Shown one piece after another: positions 42,883 through 51,534 of a stretch of 64,000 nucleotides of DNA (the first letter of the stretch is position 1; each line of letters starts with the position of its first letter). The stretch is from assembly GCA_965195225.1 (NCBI GenBank), contig CBDAFL010000237.1, forward strand, positions 1 to 64,000, written 5' to 3'. Source of the stretch: JAHIKV01 sp965195225 (GTDB lineage Bacteria; Planctomycetota; Planctomycetia; Pirellulales; Thermoguttaceae). The translations under genes were made by a program, and so were the position numbers. The notes under the pieces were generated by a model. That model worked only from the letters and a program-made list of their open reading frames with translations, had not been told where the DNA came from and did no database searches.

Positions 42883-43833
42883 TTACAGTACATTGGCTAC
42901 CACCTGTCCGTCGGCCTTCGCGCCGAGATATTGGTAGCTCCAGTGATCGATGGCCTCTTGGAGAAAATGGACGGAGCCGTCGCCCAGGAGAAAGTGCGCT
43001 CCGCCGGAGTGGGAGGACTTAAAGCCCAATTCCATGTTCCAGTTGTTGTTGTTTTTACAGTTGTCCGGATTCGACGTCGAACAGGTATCGTAGTTGATGG
43101 GGACAAGGGTAGCGGTCAAGCCTTGCCCGTTATTCGACTTGGCCCACCCCTCCGAATTGATAGCCGAACAGGCGGGGCGAACTTCACCGAAGAAGATCGT
43201 GGTCGACAAACCGTCGCGGAAATCAGCACTCCTGTAACAGATGCCTTTTAGACTTCGCACGAACGCCCCAGCGGATCCCGTGGCGCTGCTATAAGGATGG
43301 AGGGCATAGTCGTTCCAGGCGGTGGCGGCGGGACATGAGCAACCGGGGTTGTCGGAATGCGCGGTTGGACCCTTCGAGGCTGCGTAATTGTGCAACGCCT
43401 TGCCGTTGAGTGTATGTAAGTCGTTCGAGGGACACCAGAACGCGGGAATCGGAGTCGATTGGATGAGCGTCGTCGTGCCGGCAAAGGTCTGCCCTTCGAT
43501 CGCCTGCAAAAAATCGAAACTTTCGTGCAAAGCATTTTGTTCGATGTACGGCAAAATGCGAACGAGTACGCTGCCTTTGCCCTTGTTGGTCTCCCAGGAC
43601 GTCATGATCGCTCCCGGCGGGAACGTGTTGAGAGCCTCGTGATACGAGTGCAAGGCCAATCCGATTTGCTTGAGGTTGTTTCGGCATTGCACCCGTCGGG
43701 CCGCCTCGCGGGCCGCCTGCACCGCCGGAAGCAACAGGGCGATCAGGATGCCGATGATCGTAATCACCACCAAAAGTTCCACCAGCGTAAACGCGGAAGA
43801 CCGAGAATGCGAGGAAGACTTAGAATGGGTCAT
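42883..43833 (-). CDS. DUF1559 prepilin-like protein
   Basis: 316 aa. Type IV prepilin-like N-terminus (SSAFTLVELLVVITIIGILI, then ALLLPAVQAAREAARR), residues 12-47, with Ala at the cut site and Glu+5. The C-terminal H-X9-DG-type motif is seen as FLLGDGSVHFLQE. The DUF1559 family is greatly expanded in planctomycetes and is thought to be secreted or surface-exposed. Its short normal leader (13 aa, no heptamer repeat) contrasts with the four pseudopilins at 3-11 kb. Confidence 0.9.
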   Translation of the reverse strand: MTHSKSSSHSRSSAFTLVELLVVITIIGILIALLLPAVQAAREAARRVQCRNNLKQIGLALHSYHEALNTFPPGAIMTSWETNKGKGSVLVRILPYIEQNALHESFDFLQAIEGQTFAGTTTLIQSTPIPAFWCPSNDLHTLNGKALHNYAASKGPTAHSDNPGCSCPAATAWNDYALHPYSSATGSAGAFVRSLKGICYRSADFRDGLSTTIFFGEVRPACSAINSEGWAKSNNGQGLTATLVPINYDTCSTSNPDNCKNNNNWNMELGFKSSHSGGAHFLLGDGSVHFLQEAIDHWSYQYLGAKADGQVVANVL

Positions 43834-44155
43834 TAGTCGCTCCTTTTCGTTTCAACTAAAGGTGAGATGGCAAAACACGGCGCCTTTGCAGACCGACGCA
43901 TCCCTAGTTGGGAAGGTCAACTGACAACTCGTTGAACCAGGGTGAGGTTGGTGAGGCGGGAAACTATCTACTCGGGTGTGGCGGGAAGCTTTCTACTCGG
44001 GTACGGCAGCAAGCTCAAACCGCATTGTACCCATACCAGAAGCCTTGTCAACGGTATTCCAGCCAGAAATCGCGGGCGGCAGTTAGGGGCTATCCGAGAA
44101 CAGTGAGAAAGAGTCCCCGTCCCCCCGGGGGGACGGGGACTCTTCAGACAGCCTC
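43834..44155. other. Intergenic region with direct repeats and a perfect palindrome
   Basis: Holds two 22-bp direct repeats GCGGGAAACTATCTACTCGG-type at 43956-43977 and 43981-44002 (25-bp period, possible operator upstream of the DUF1559 gene), and the palindrome at 44109-44144. Confidence 0.7.
44109..44144. terminator. Perfect 36-bp palindrome after the DUF1080 gene
   Basis: Arms of 18 bp with no loop, centred on CCCCCCGGGGGG and ending in AAGAGTCCCC / GGGGACTCTT. It lies 12 bp after the DUF1080 stop (minus strand) and may end its transcript; TTTCTC follows. It may also be a repeat element. Confidence 0.6.
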
Positions 44156-44845
44156 TTAATCCAGCTCCTTGATCTTGATGTTGCGGAAGTAGATGGGAGC
44201 GCCGGCGTGCTTTCCTTGCAAGCCGACGTGCCCCTTGGTGGGACGCTCGGCCAACGACTTGCCGAGCCACTTCGGTATGTCGCTGCCGTCCGGGTTCTTC
44301 GTGGCCGAGGTCCACTTCCGCATGTCCATCTCCGTAACCAACGCGCCGTTGAGCATCACGTAGATCATCGGCCCTCTGCAGGTGATCGTCATCCGGTTCC
44401 ACTGGCCAGGCTCCTTGACCATCGACTTCTTTGCGGCCAGTCGGCCGAAGATCGCCCCGCATTGCCAGGTCTTCGGACTCTTGGCCCATCGCTCCGCGTG
44501 GTCGTCGGCTATCTGGACCTCGACGGAGGCGGCCACCCACTTGACCGGATCGCTGCCGTAGACGAATACTCCGCTGTTGGTGCCGGGCGCGGTCTTGAAC
44601 TCCAGGTCGAGAATGAAGTTCTCGTAGTTCTTTTTCGACCAGATGCACTTATCCTTGGTGGCCGTGAGCACGCCATTCTCGACCGACCAGACGCCCTCGG
44701 GATAGATGGCGTCGGACAGGTCGCCGGCGAAGATGGTTTCCCAGCCGGTGGTGTCGGGATGCGCCTTCGGCGAAACCGTCTCGCCGGCCGACGTCGCGAC
44801 GGTCCAGCCGATGCAAAGCGCCAAGCATAGAATCGTCTTTCGCAT
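44156..44845 (-). CDS. DUF1080 (3-keto-disaccharide hydrolase-like) exported protein
   Basis: 229 aa. Signal peptide (MRKTILCLALCIGWTVATSA). Jelly-roll motifs: GVWSVENGVLTATKD, FKTAPGTNSGVFVYG, VEVQIADDHAERW, PGQWNRMTITCRG, HVGLQGKHAGAPIYFRNIKI. DUF1080 proteins are annotated as 3-keto-disaccharide hydrolases, fitting with sugar C3-oxidising Gfo/Idh/MocA enzymes such as the one at 39526. Start at 44845 set by AAGGAGA (44851-44857). Confidence 0.88.
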   Translation of the reverse strand: MRKTILCLALCIGWTVATSAGETVSPKAHPDTTGWETIFAGDLSDAIYPEGVWSVENGVLTATKDKCIWSKKNYENFILDLEFKTAPGTNSGVFVYGSDPVKWVAASVEVQIADDHAERWAKSPKTWQCGAIFGRLAAKKSMVKEPGQWNRMTITCRGPMIYVMLNGALVTEMDMRKWTSATKNPDGSDIPKWLGKSLAERPTKGHVGLQGKHAGAPIYFRNIKIKELD

Positions 44846-45080
44846 GATGCTCTCCTTGTGCGTGTGTTGCGGCAATGCGCCTCCAAGATGGGAAACACAT
44901 ATAATGGTAAAGACCATTATGGCATCCCGCAAGTCCTACAGCCTTTCCCAGGGCATTGGTGGCCCCATTCACGGGCGGGCGGACGGGCCGGCGGCGGCAT
45001 TGAGCGTTGTCGGAGATAAGCGTAAAATTATCAGGGTATTATTAGTCCACGGACCACGATCGGAAGGGAGCGGTGAAAAG

Positions 45081-45644
45081 ATGGCAAAAGTGCCCCACGA
45101 CAAAAGCACTCGGCAGGAGGCCGACATCCCCTCGCTGATCGCAGATCTGGCCGACAAGAACGGCGTGGTACGGCGGCGTGCCCGCGAACGGCTGGTGGCC
45201 CTGGGAGGACCGGCGGTTGGTTTTCTCGTCGAGTTGTTGAGCCACCGGAAGGCCCACTTGCGTTGGGAGGCGGCCAAGGCCCTGGGCGGCATCGGCGATC
45301 CCCGCACGGCGGCCGATCTGGTTCTAGCGCTGGAAGAGGACGAGGACGGCGACGTCCGCTGGCTGGCGGCCGAGGGACTGATCGCGCTGGGATGGGACGG
45401 ACTGCGGCCGTTGCTCGAGGCATTGGCCGACCGGCCCGGCTCGGTCACGCTCCGCGACGGTGCCCACCACGTTTGCCATAGTCTCGGTAGACGGAAGGCA
45501 TTCAAGGCGGTTAAGCCCGTGTTGGTCGCGCTGAACGAGCCGGACCCGGAATTGGCCGTTCCCTTAGTTACCCGTGTTGCTCTCGACGAACTCGTGCTCG
45601 TACTCGGTCTGGTTCGTCGTGGCGGTGTTGGTCTCGGTGGTTGA
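45081..45644 (+). CDS. HEAT-repeat protein
   Basis: 187 aa. HEAT-like helix pairs are visible at about 20-110 (VRRRARERLVALGGPAVGFL, LRWEAAKALGGIGDPRTAAD, VRWLAAEGLIALGWDGLRPL). HEAT repeats act as protein-binding scaffolds. Start at ATG 45081 after GGAAGGGAG. The last 80 bp overlap the 3' end of the convergent gene, and the final residues (LVLVLGLVRRGGVGLGG) look unlike a HEAT helix. The natural end may have been lost. Confidence 0.75.
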   Translation: MAKVPHDKSTRQEADIPSLIADLADKNGVVRRRARERLVALGGPAVGFLVELLSHRKAHLRWEAAKALGGIGDPRTAADLVLALEEDEDGDVRWLAAEGLIALGWDGLRPLLEALADRPGSVTLRDGAHHVCHSLGRRKAFKAVKPVLVALNEPDPELAVPLVTRVALDELVLVLGLVRRGGVGLGG

Positions 45645-46019
45645 ATATTCATTCACCCACTCGTAGGCTTCGTCGTAGGCGTTTGTGGGGTAGCACTTGA
45701 TCTCGCCGTTCATAATCAGCTTGGCGAGTTTGGTGCCCCACTCGACGCATTTCGGTCCGCCGACCACAGCCATCTTCTCGAAGCTGTTGCGGTGGGCAAC
45801 CCCGAAACGGACGTCGTCCCACATGGCGGCCACGTGCCAACCGTGGAAGTCGGTGCTCAGGTCCATAATGAACCGCGCCCGACCGTACTCGTGGACGATC
45901 GATTCCAAACGGGGAATCAACACTTCCTTGTAGTCCTGGTTGGTAAGTTTGCCGGTGGCCTTGACGACCAACAAGTTTCCATTGCTTTGTGGAAGCACTT
46001 CAATCATCTCTGTCTCCAA
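45564..46019 (-). CDS. SpoIIAA-like/STAS-type protein
   Basis: 151 aa. SpoIIAA-like fold: LLVVKATGKLTNQDYKEVLI, ARFIMDLSTDFHGWHVAAMW, FGVAHRNSFEKMAVVGG, WVNEYS. Membrane-recruited versions act in lipid or stress signalling. The C-terminal 25 residues are Thr/Asn/Glu-rich (TTETNTATTNQTEYEHE), which is the part overlapping the HEAT gene on the other strand. The start may be the internal ATG at 46007. Confidence 0.8.
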   Translation of the reverse strand: METEMIEVLPQSNGNLLVVKATGKLTNQDYKEVLIPRLESIVHEYGRARFIMDLSTDFHGWHVAAMWDDVRFGVAHRNSFEKMAVVGGPKCVEWGTKLAKLIMNGEIKCYPTNAYDEAYEWVNEYSTTETNTATTNQTEYEHEFVESNTGN

Positions 46020-46075
46020 TCGTGGTAAAGTTAAGGTCTATTCGACCAGGGAACACAACAAAACATCTAAGTACC

Positions 46076-46128
46076 GTAGGCCGGGTTGTAACCCGGCGAA
46101 AATTCTGCCGGGTCTTGACCCGGCCTAC
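46076..46128. repeat. Inverted repeat GTAGGCCGGGTTGTAACCCGGC
   Basis: Arms 46076-46097 and 46107-46128, 18 of 22 paired; each arm is a small hairpin (CCGGGT/ACCCGG). It lies just after the P-type ATPase stop. Confidence 0.8.
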
Positions 46129-46137
46129 TAGGAATGG

Positions 46138-48672
46138 TTACGTCTTCCTGGAATCTCCCCAGGCTTGAAACGGACGGTCTGATTTGTGCAGGCGGTCCAG
46201 GAGCCGCCAACGTCTCGGTCCGCTGGATTGCAGATGGCGGTATACGTCCAGCTTGGCCCAATCCTCGATGAAAATCCAAACGATACAGTATCCCCAAACA
46301 AATCCGATGGCGGACCAGGGGATCGGAGTGACGAAGCCAAAGCCGTAGGCCACCAACAGCGTGGCCGCGAGTTTCGTGACAATCGCCGACCATAGCACCA
46401 GCGGAGCGGGATAGGGCTTGGTGAGGAAGGGACGCTTCGTCCGTGCGACGAACAGCGTCAGGTGACCCGCCACGGCCAGCTTTAGGAAAATAAACGTCTG
46501 TAGCTGCGCCTCGCTCAGATCCATCCACCGCATGGCGATCAGCAGGATGCCGAATGTCTCGATCACGCCGATCAATCCCAACACGGTGGAAACCGAAAGT
46601 ACGCGGCGCATATCCCAGCGGACCGGCTTCGGCTCCAGCCAGGTGTTGTCGAAGGCGATCGCCATGATCGGCAGATCGTTGAAGAAGGCCAGCAGGATGA
46701 TCATGATCGCCGTGATCGGATAAAAATTGAACACCAGCATGGCCAGCACCACAAAGAACATGATGCGGATGGTCTCGGTTATGCGATAGATGGCGTAGCT
46801 GTTCATCCGCTCGAATATCTTCCGGGCTTCTTCCACGGCATCGACGATGACCGACAGTCCCGGCGCGGTCAGCACCAACGCGGCGGCGGCGCGGGCGGCG
46901 TCCGTGGCCCCCGAGACGGCGATACCCACGTCGGCCTGCTTCAAGGCCGGGGCGTCGTTCACCCCGTCGCCGGTCATACCCACGATGTGGCCGCGACGTT
47001 GCAGCACCTCGACGATGTCGAACTTGTGTTCGGGAAAAACCTGGGCAAAGCCGTCTGCGGTCTCGACCTGCGCGGCCATGCTCGCGGAGATCGACTCCGG
47101 CTTGAAATCCCGTTGGAAAAACTCCTCCGCCACGTGAATGTTCGTGCCGAGATTCAATTGTCGAGAAACCTGTTTGGCAATGGCCAGATTGTCGCCGGTG
47201 ACCATTTTCACCGCGATCCCGTGTTCGCCGGCGCTTTGGATGGTCTCGGCCGAGTCCTCGCGCGGCGGATCAAACAAGGGCGCCACGCCCAGGAACTGCC
47301 AAGAATTGCCGTCCTCACATCGAGCAATGCCCAAGGTGCGGTAACCCCGTTTGGCAAACTCCTCCACCTTGGCGTCTACCCGCCGGGCCAGTTCCGCCTC
47401 GGGCCGGCAGAGGTCTAATATCGCCTGCGGCGCGCCCTTCGTTACCCTGAAACTCTTCCCGTCCGACCCCTTGATCTCGGCCTCGGTACGCTTATGCACC
47501 GGATCGAAAGGAGTGAACTTCACCTGGGTGTATGTTTCGAGGGGCTTGCGGTCCGTCAGGCCGTCTATGATCGCCGAGTCGATGGCGTCGGCGTCTTCCT
47601 CCTTCGACGCCAGCGCACCGGCGAGCACTAGTGCCTGGGCATCGACGTTGCCGAAGGGGACCGGCTCTCCCAGGGTAAGCTTGTTCTGCGTCAGAGTTCC
47701 GGTCTTGTCGGAACAGAGGATATCTATGCCCGCTATCTCCTCGATCGACTGAAGCCGTGAGACGATTGCCTTCATCCTCGACAGGGCCAGCGCACCGACG
47801 GCCATGGTCACCGAAAGCACGGCGGGCATGGCCACCGGAATCGCCGCCACGACCAAAATCAGCACGAACTGGAAAACTTCCAGCGCAGGCTGACCACGGA
47901 ACAACTGGGTCAGTATCAACACCGCCGCCAAACCCAGGCTCATGTAGATCAGGTAATCGCCGATCGTCAGCAGCGCCTTCTGGAAGTGCGAAACCGCGCC
48001 CGCCTTCTCGACCAGCTTGGCGGTCCGCCCGAAAAAGGTGTTGGACGCGGTGGCCGTGACCAGGGCCTCCATCTCGCCCTGCCGGATCACCGAACCGGAA
48101 TAGGCCACGTCGCCCGGCTTCTTTTCCGCCGGCAGCGACTCGCCGGTCAACGCCGATTGATCGACGGTCAGATAGTCTCCCTCGGTCAGCTTGGCGTCGG
48201 CGGGCACGATGTCGCCCAGCCGCAGCCGAATCAGGTCGCCGGGCACAAGTTCCCGTGCGGCGATGGCGGTCCAACCGCCGTTCCGTTTGACTCGGGCACG
48301 CAGCGCCAGCTTCCGTTTCAACGCGGCGATGGCGTTGCCGGCCTGATATTCTTCCCAAAAACCAATCATCGCGTTGAACACCAACAGGGCAAAGATGACG
48401 CCGAAATCGACCCAATGCCGCACGATCAACGAGAGAACCGCCGCGGCCTCGATCATCCAGGGGATCGGCCCCCAGAAATACGAGAGGAATTTCAGCAGCG
48501 GGCTGGCTTTTTCTTCCGCAAGTTCGTTGTAACCGTACTGGGCGAGACGCTTCCGTGCCTCTTCCTGGGACAAACCGTCGGCGGAAGCCTCCGGTTGTCG
48601 CTGTGTCTGGTCCGTCGGTGGTAACACAACATTCACCCCTTGGTCGTAAGCGGTTGTGCTTGTTGACGACAT
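46138..48672 (-). CDS. P-type (P3A) plasma-membrane H+-ATPase
   Basis: 844 aa from ATG 48672. Pumps protons with ATP. N-terminal cation-ATPase segment (LSQEEARKRLAQYGYNELAE), the TGES loop (VDQSALTGESLPAEKK), PVAMPAVLSVTM, the phosphorylation site CSDKTGTLTQN, and the hinge GMTGDGVNDAPALKQADVGIAV. About ten membrane helices. IPWMIEAAAVLSLIV is typical of P3A. A heavy-metal N-terminal domain is absent. Downstream of, and on the same strand as, the SpoIIAA-like gene's upstream side; no operon partner is obvious. Confidence 0.93.
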   Translation of the reverse strand: MSSTSTTAYDQGVNVVLPPTDQTQRQPEASADGLSQEEARKRLAQYGYNELAEEKASPLLKFLSYFWGPIPWMIEAAAVLSLIVRHWVDFGVIFALLVFNAMIGFWEEYQAGNAIAALKRKLALRARVKRNGGWTAIAARELVPGDLIRLRLGDIVPADAKLTEGDYLTVDQSALTGESLPAEKKPGDVAYSGSVIRQGEMEALVTATASNTFFGRTAKLVEKAGAVSHFQKALLTIGDYLIYMSLGLAAVLILTQLFRGQPALEVFQFVLILVVAAIPVAMPAVLSVTMAVGALALSRMKAIVSRLQSIEEIAGIDILCSDKTGTLTQNKLTLGEPVPFGNVDAQALVLAGALASKEEDADAIDSAIIDGLTDRKPLETYTQVKFTPFDPVHKRTEAEIKGSDGKSFRVTKGAPQAILDLCRPEAELARRVDAKVEEFAKRGYRTLGIARCEDGNSWQFLGVAPLFDPPREDSAETIQSAGEHGIAVKMVTGDNLAIAKQVSRQLNLGTNIHVAEEFFQRDFKPESISASMAAQVETADGFAQVFPEHKFDIVEVLQRRGHIVGMTGDGVNDAPALKQADVGIAVSGATDAARAAAALVLTAPGLSVIVDAVEEARKIFERMNSYAIYRITETIRIMFFVVLAMLVFNFYPITAIMIILLAFFNDLPIMAIAFDNTWLEPKPVRWDMRRVLSVSTVLGLIGVIETFGILLIAMRWMDLSEAQLQTFIFLKLAVAGHLTLFVARTKRPFLTKPYPAPLVLWSAIVTKLAATLLVAYGFGFVTPIPWSAIGFVWGYCIVWIFIEDWAKLDVYRHLQSSGPRRWRLLDRLHKSDRPFQAWGDSRKT

Positions 48673-48738
48673 CCCCCTACCCCCCCAATCTGGCATTTTA
48701 CTATTCTAGGTTATGATTCGCGGCCCGGTCGGGCCTAT

Positions 48739-48821
48739 GTAGGGTGGGTCAAGCGAAGCGCAGCCCCACCAGCAGCGGAAGAAAATCGTGGTGGGGCTAC
48801 GCTTCGCTTGACCCACCCTAC
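48739..48821. repeat. 32-bp inverted repeat GTAGGGTGGGTCAAGCGAAG
   Basis: Arms 48739-48770 and 48790-48821 match at 31 of 32 positions with a 19-bp loop. It lies between divergent genes. Single arms or fragments occur at about 815-831, 1973-2000, 2916-2947 and 52849-52882. Confidence 0.95.
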
Positions 48822-48949
48822 TTTCCTTGCCGCAAAACGGGGTTTGAGATGGCCGCTTCACGATATGCGGCACTTGACTTTCGCAGGCTGCCCGGGGAGA
48901 CTCAGCACTACTCTATAAATGTTGGCTCCCTGCCCCGAAGGACGTTGCG

Positions 48950-50803
48950 ATGTCGAGGAAAATCGTCGAGTGCGTACCCAATTTCTCGGAAGGACAAGAC
49001 CCTGCCATAATCAAGCAAATCATCGACGTGGTCCAATCGGTCCAGGGCGTCGAGCTTCTGGACGTCGACCCCGGCCGGGACACCAACCGAACGGTGGTCA
49101 CCTTCGTCGGCTCGCCCGAGGCGGTCGCCGAGGCGGCCTTCCAGGCAATTGCCAAGGCGGCGCAGGTGATAGACATGAGTCGCCACCACGGCTCGCATCC
49201 GCGGATGGGCGCGACCGACGTCTGCCCCTTCGTGCCGGTCGAGGGCGTGACGATCGAGGACTGTGCCGAAATCGCCCGTCAAGTCGGCCGGCGTGTCGGC
49301 GAGGAACTGGAGATACCCGTCTACTTTTATGAAGCCGCCGCCACCTCGCCCGAGCGGATGAATCTGGCCACCGTCCGCGAGGGAGAATATGAGGGGTTGC
49401 CGAAGAAGCTCGCCGATCCGCATTGGAAGCCGGATTGCGGCCCGGCCCGGTTCAACCCCCAAACCGGCGCGACCGCCATCAGCGCCCGCGAGTTCCTCAT
49501 CGCCTACAACGTCACGCTGAACACCCGCGAGAAGGCCGCCGCCACGGACATCGCCTTCGAGCTGCGTCGGAAAGGACGAGTCGCCCGCACCAGTACCGCT
49601 TCGCCGTTTTACAACCGAGGCGAAATCATCTTCTACCGGGAAGGCCACTTTCCTTGCGGCAACTGCGACTTCGTCGGAAAGACCTTCGAGGAGGTCGAAT
49701 CCCACTGCCGCCAGACGCACGACTACGAGCTGCGCGAGTTGGCGGTCGAGGCCGGCATGGATTTCTCCGACCCGGCGAAGGTCGTCGGCCAGAAGGTACG
49801 CCGCGCCGGCAAGTTCCCGTTCTGCAAGGGGATCGGCTGGTACGTCGATCAATATAAACGGGCGCAAATCTCGGTGAACCTGACCAATTACCACGTCACC
49901 CCGCCGCATCTGGTGTTGGAAGAGGCCCGGCGGCTGGCGGCCGAACGGGGACTGACCGTCACCGGCAGCGAAGTCGTGGGCGTGATCCCCTATCGTGCTT
50001 TGCTCGAAGCAGGCAAGTTTTATCTCAGCCGACATGGCGGCTCCCGCGGCATCCCAACCGCCGACATCCTCGATACGGCCGTATTCTCGATGGGCTTGGG
50101 CGACGTGCAACCGTTCGAGATCGAGAAGAAAGTGATCGGTCTGCCCGAGAGAAAAGCGTCCGGTCTGGTCGGCATGAGGGTCATGGATTTTGTCGACGAG
50201 GTATCGCGTGACACGCCCGCCCCCGGCGGCGGCTCGATCGCCGCGTTGGCCGGCTCGCTTGGCTCGGCGCTGGCCTCGATGGTGGCCAACATCACACATC
50301 ACAAAACGAACGACCCGGAGCAGTCGAAACTGCTGCGGGCCGTCGCCGAAAAGTCGCAGACGGTCAGTGAAAAGCTGTTGGCCGCCGTGGACGACGACAC
50401 CGATGCGTTCAACGCCTATCTGCAAGCGATGCGTCTGCCGTCCGACACGCCCGAGCAACAGCAGCTTCGGACCGAGAAGATGCAGGAGGGGCTGCGAATC
50501 GCGGTGGACGTTCCGTATCAGACCGCCGCGAATAGTTTCGAGGCGATGGAGCTGGCCCGCGAGATGGCCGAGCACGGTCTGGCCGCCTCATTGACCGACG
50601 CGGCGGTGGGCTGCGAGGTCGCCTTCGCCGGCGTTCGCGGCGGCATCTGGAACGTGCTGACCAATCTGCCCGATATCACCGACCGGCAGTACGTCGAGCA
50701 GATGCAGCAACAGTGCGCCGATCTTCTGGCCGAGGCCCGCAAAATCTCGCAAGAGACAAGCGAATTGGTCGACGCGAAGCTGGCGGAACGGATTCGCTCC
50801 TAA
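48950..50803 (+). CDS. ftcD: Glutamate formimidoyltransferase / formimido-THF cyclodeaminase fusion with a C2H2 zinc-finger insert
   Basis: 617 aa. N-terminal formimidoyltransferase (IVECVPNFSEGQDP, VDPGRDTNRTVVTFVG, HPRMGATDVCPFVPV) moves the formimino group from formiminoglutamate to THF. The C-terminal domain (about 405-617; FVDEVSRDTPAPGGGSIAALAGSLG) releases ammonia to give 5,10-methenyl-THF. Inserted at about 215-280 is C236-x2-C239-x12-H252-x4-H257, the spacing of a TFIIIA-type zinc finger, followed by a helical segment. The barrel then resumes at FPFCKGIGWYVDQY. Part of the histidine breakdown set. Confidence 0.92.
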   Translation: MSRKIVECVPNFSEGQDPAIIKQIIDVVQSVQGVELLDVDPGRDTNRTVVTFVGSPEAVAEAAFQAIAKAAQVIDMSRHHGSHPRMGATDVCPFVPVEGVTIEDCAEIARQVGRRVGEELEIPVYFYEAAATSPERMNLATVREGEYEGLPKKLADPHWKPDCGPARFNPQTGATAISAREFLIAYNVTLNTREKAAATDIAFELRRKGRVARTSTASPFYNRGEIIFYREGHFPCGNCDFVGKTFEEVESHCRQTHDYELRELAVEAGMDFSDPAKVVGQKVRRAGKFPFCKGIGWYVDQYKRAQISVNLTNYHVTPPHLVLEEARRLAAERGLTVTGSEVVGVIPYRALLEAGKFYLSRHGGSRGIPTADILDTAVFSMGLGDVQPFEIEKKVIGLPERKASGLVGMRVMDFVDEVSRDTPAPGGGSIAALAGSLGSALASMVANITHHKTNDPEQSKLLRAVAEKSQTVSEKLLAAVDDDTDAFNAYLQAMRLPSDTPEQQQLRTEKMQEGLRIAVDVPYQTAANSFEAMELAREMAEHGLAASLTDAAVGCEVAFAGVRGGIWNVLTNLPDITDRQYVEQMQQQCADLLAEARKISQETSELVDAKLAERIRS

Positions 50804-50820
50804 CCGGTGGGCACGGAGAA

Positions 50821-51006
50821 TCACAACCGGTCCTTATTCGCTCCAATGGGCGTACAGGTTCTAGCGGGAAAGCGGGCATACGTTCGCCCGCTGCTTCGTT
50901 CCCGCTCCTTTAAATCGCGGTAGATTGCCTCCAAGTCGTAATTAAACTTGGCGGCATGTTCGGCGCGAATCCGCCGGACTTCGGCGACGATCGGATCATC
51001 CTTCAT
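50821..51006 (-). CDS. Small antitoxin-like protein paired with a PIN toxin
   Basis: 61 aa from MKDDPIVAEVRRIRAEHAAKFNYDL, a short helical protein often seen beside PIN-domain genes in planctomycetes and cyanobacteria. Start ATG 51006 overlaps the toxin gene by 11 bp; ATG 51015 is possible. The C-terminus (ARTCTPIGANKDRL) looks unrelated to the family and may be a read-on. Confidence 0.65.
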   Translation of the reverse strand: MKDDPIVAEVRRIRAEHAAKFNYDLEAIYRDLKERERSSGRTYARFPARTCTPIGANKDRL

Positions 51007-51484
51007 CGGCGTCATCCTCCAACAATTCTTCCGGGGTGCAAATAATCGGCGGCTCGTATCCTGCGTCGCGAATAGCCGCCTCGATCACCGCCCGCCGGGT
51101 GGCGTTGGCAAGGTGGCGGCAATTCCATGTAACCAGGTATTCGATGCCGTTGGTTGCGGCGATGGCGAGGTGCAGCGCATCGTCGTCGGCCGCTGGGGGT
51201 ATCGCACCGGAGTCAACCAAGCGCCTGGCCAAGGCCAACGCTTCCTCGGTAGCTTCGAGCAGCAGCAATTGGTCGAGCACGTCCAAGCGGTCTCGGGCTG
51301 CTTTCTGATCGCCGGCGCTTGCCTCTTGCACGACCAACTCCGATGCCATCACATCAAAGTGATTTCGGCATGAGCTCCACCAATCACGGGTCACTTGTTG
51401 ATGGCCGGCCACCACCACGTCCCGACTAGGCCACGCGGTGAGATAACTCACAATCGTCGTTTCAATGTATGCCCTGGGCTTCAT
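50996..51484 (-). CDS. PIN-domain toxin
   Basis: 162 aa from MKPRAYIETTIVSYLTAWPS. The usual first Asp of the PIN active site is Glu here (YIETTIVSY), as in this subfamily. The later acidic residues are in AADDDALHLAIAATNGIEYLVTWNCRHLAN. It would be a Mg-dependent RNase. Toxin gene first, antitoxin second, overlapping. Confidence 0.75.
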   Translation of the reverse strand: MKPRAYIETTIVSYLTAWPSRDVVVAGHQQVTRDWWSSCRNHFDVMASELVVQEASAGDQKAARDRLDVLDQLLLLEATEEALALARRLVDSGAIPPAADDDALHLAIAATNGIEYLVTWNCRHLANATRRAVIEAAIRDAGYEPPIICTPEELLEDDADEG

Positions 51485-51534
51485 AATGGTTATTATAGCT
51501 TGGGGCACTGGTGAAATCCATCCTGACACCCCAA

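Noticed and set aside
42883..43833. Heptamer island in the DUF1559 leader
   Set aside because: Leader is short (MTHSKSSSHSRSSA) with only a SHSR-like dipeptide repetition, and no period-7 array is present.
48908..50575. Minus-strand open frame of 555 codons
   Set aside because: Antisense to ftcD, which has full family motifs; the reverse frame has none.
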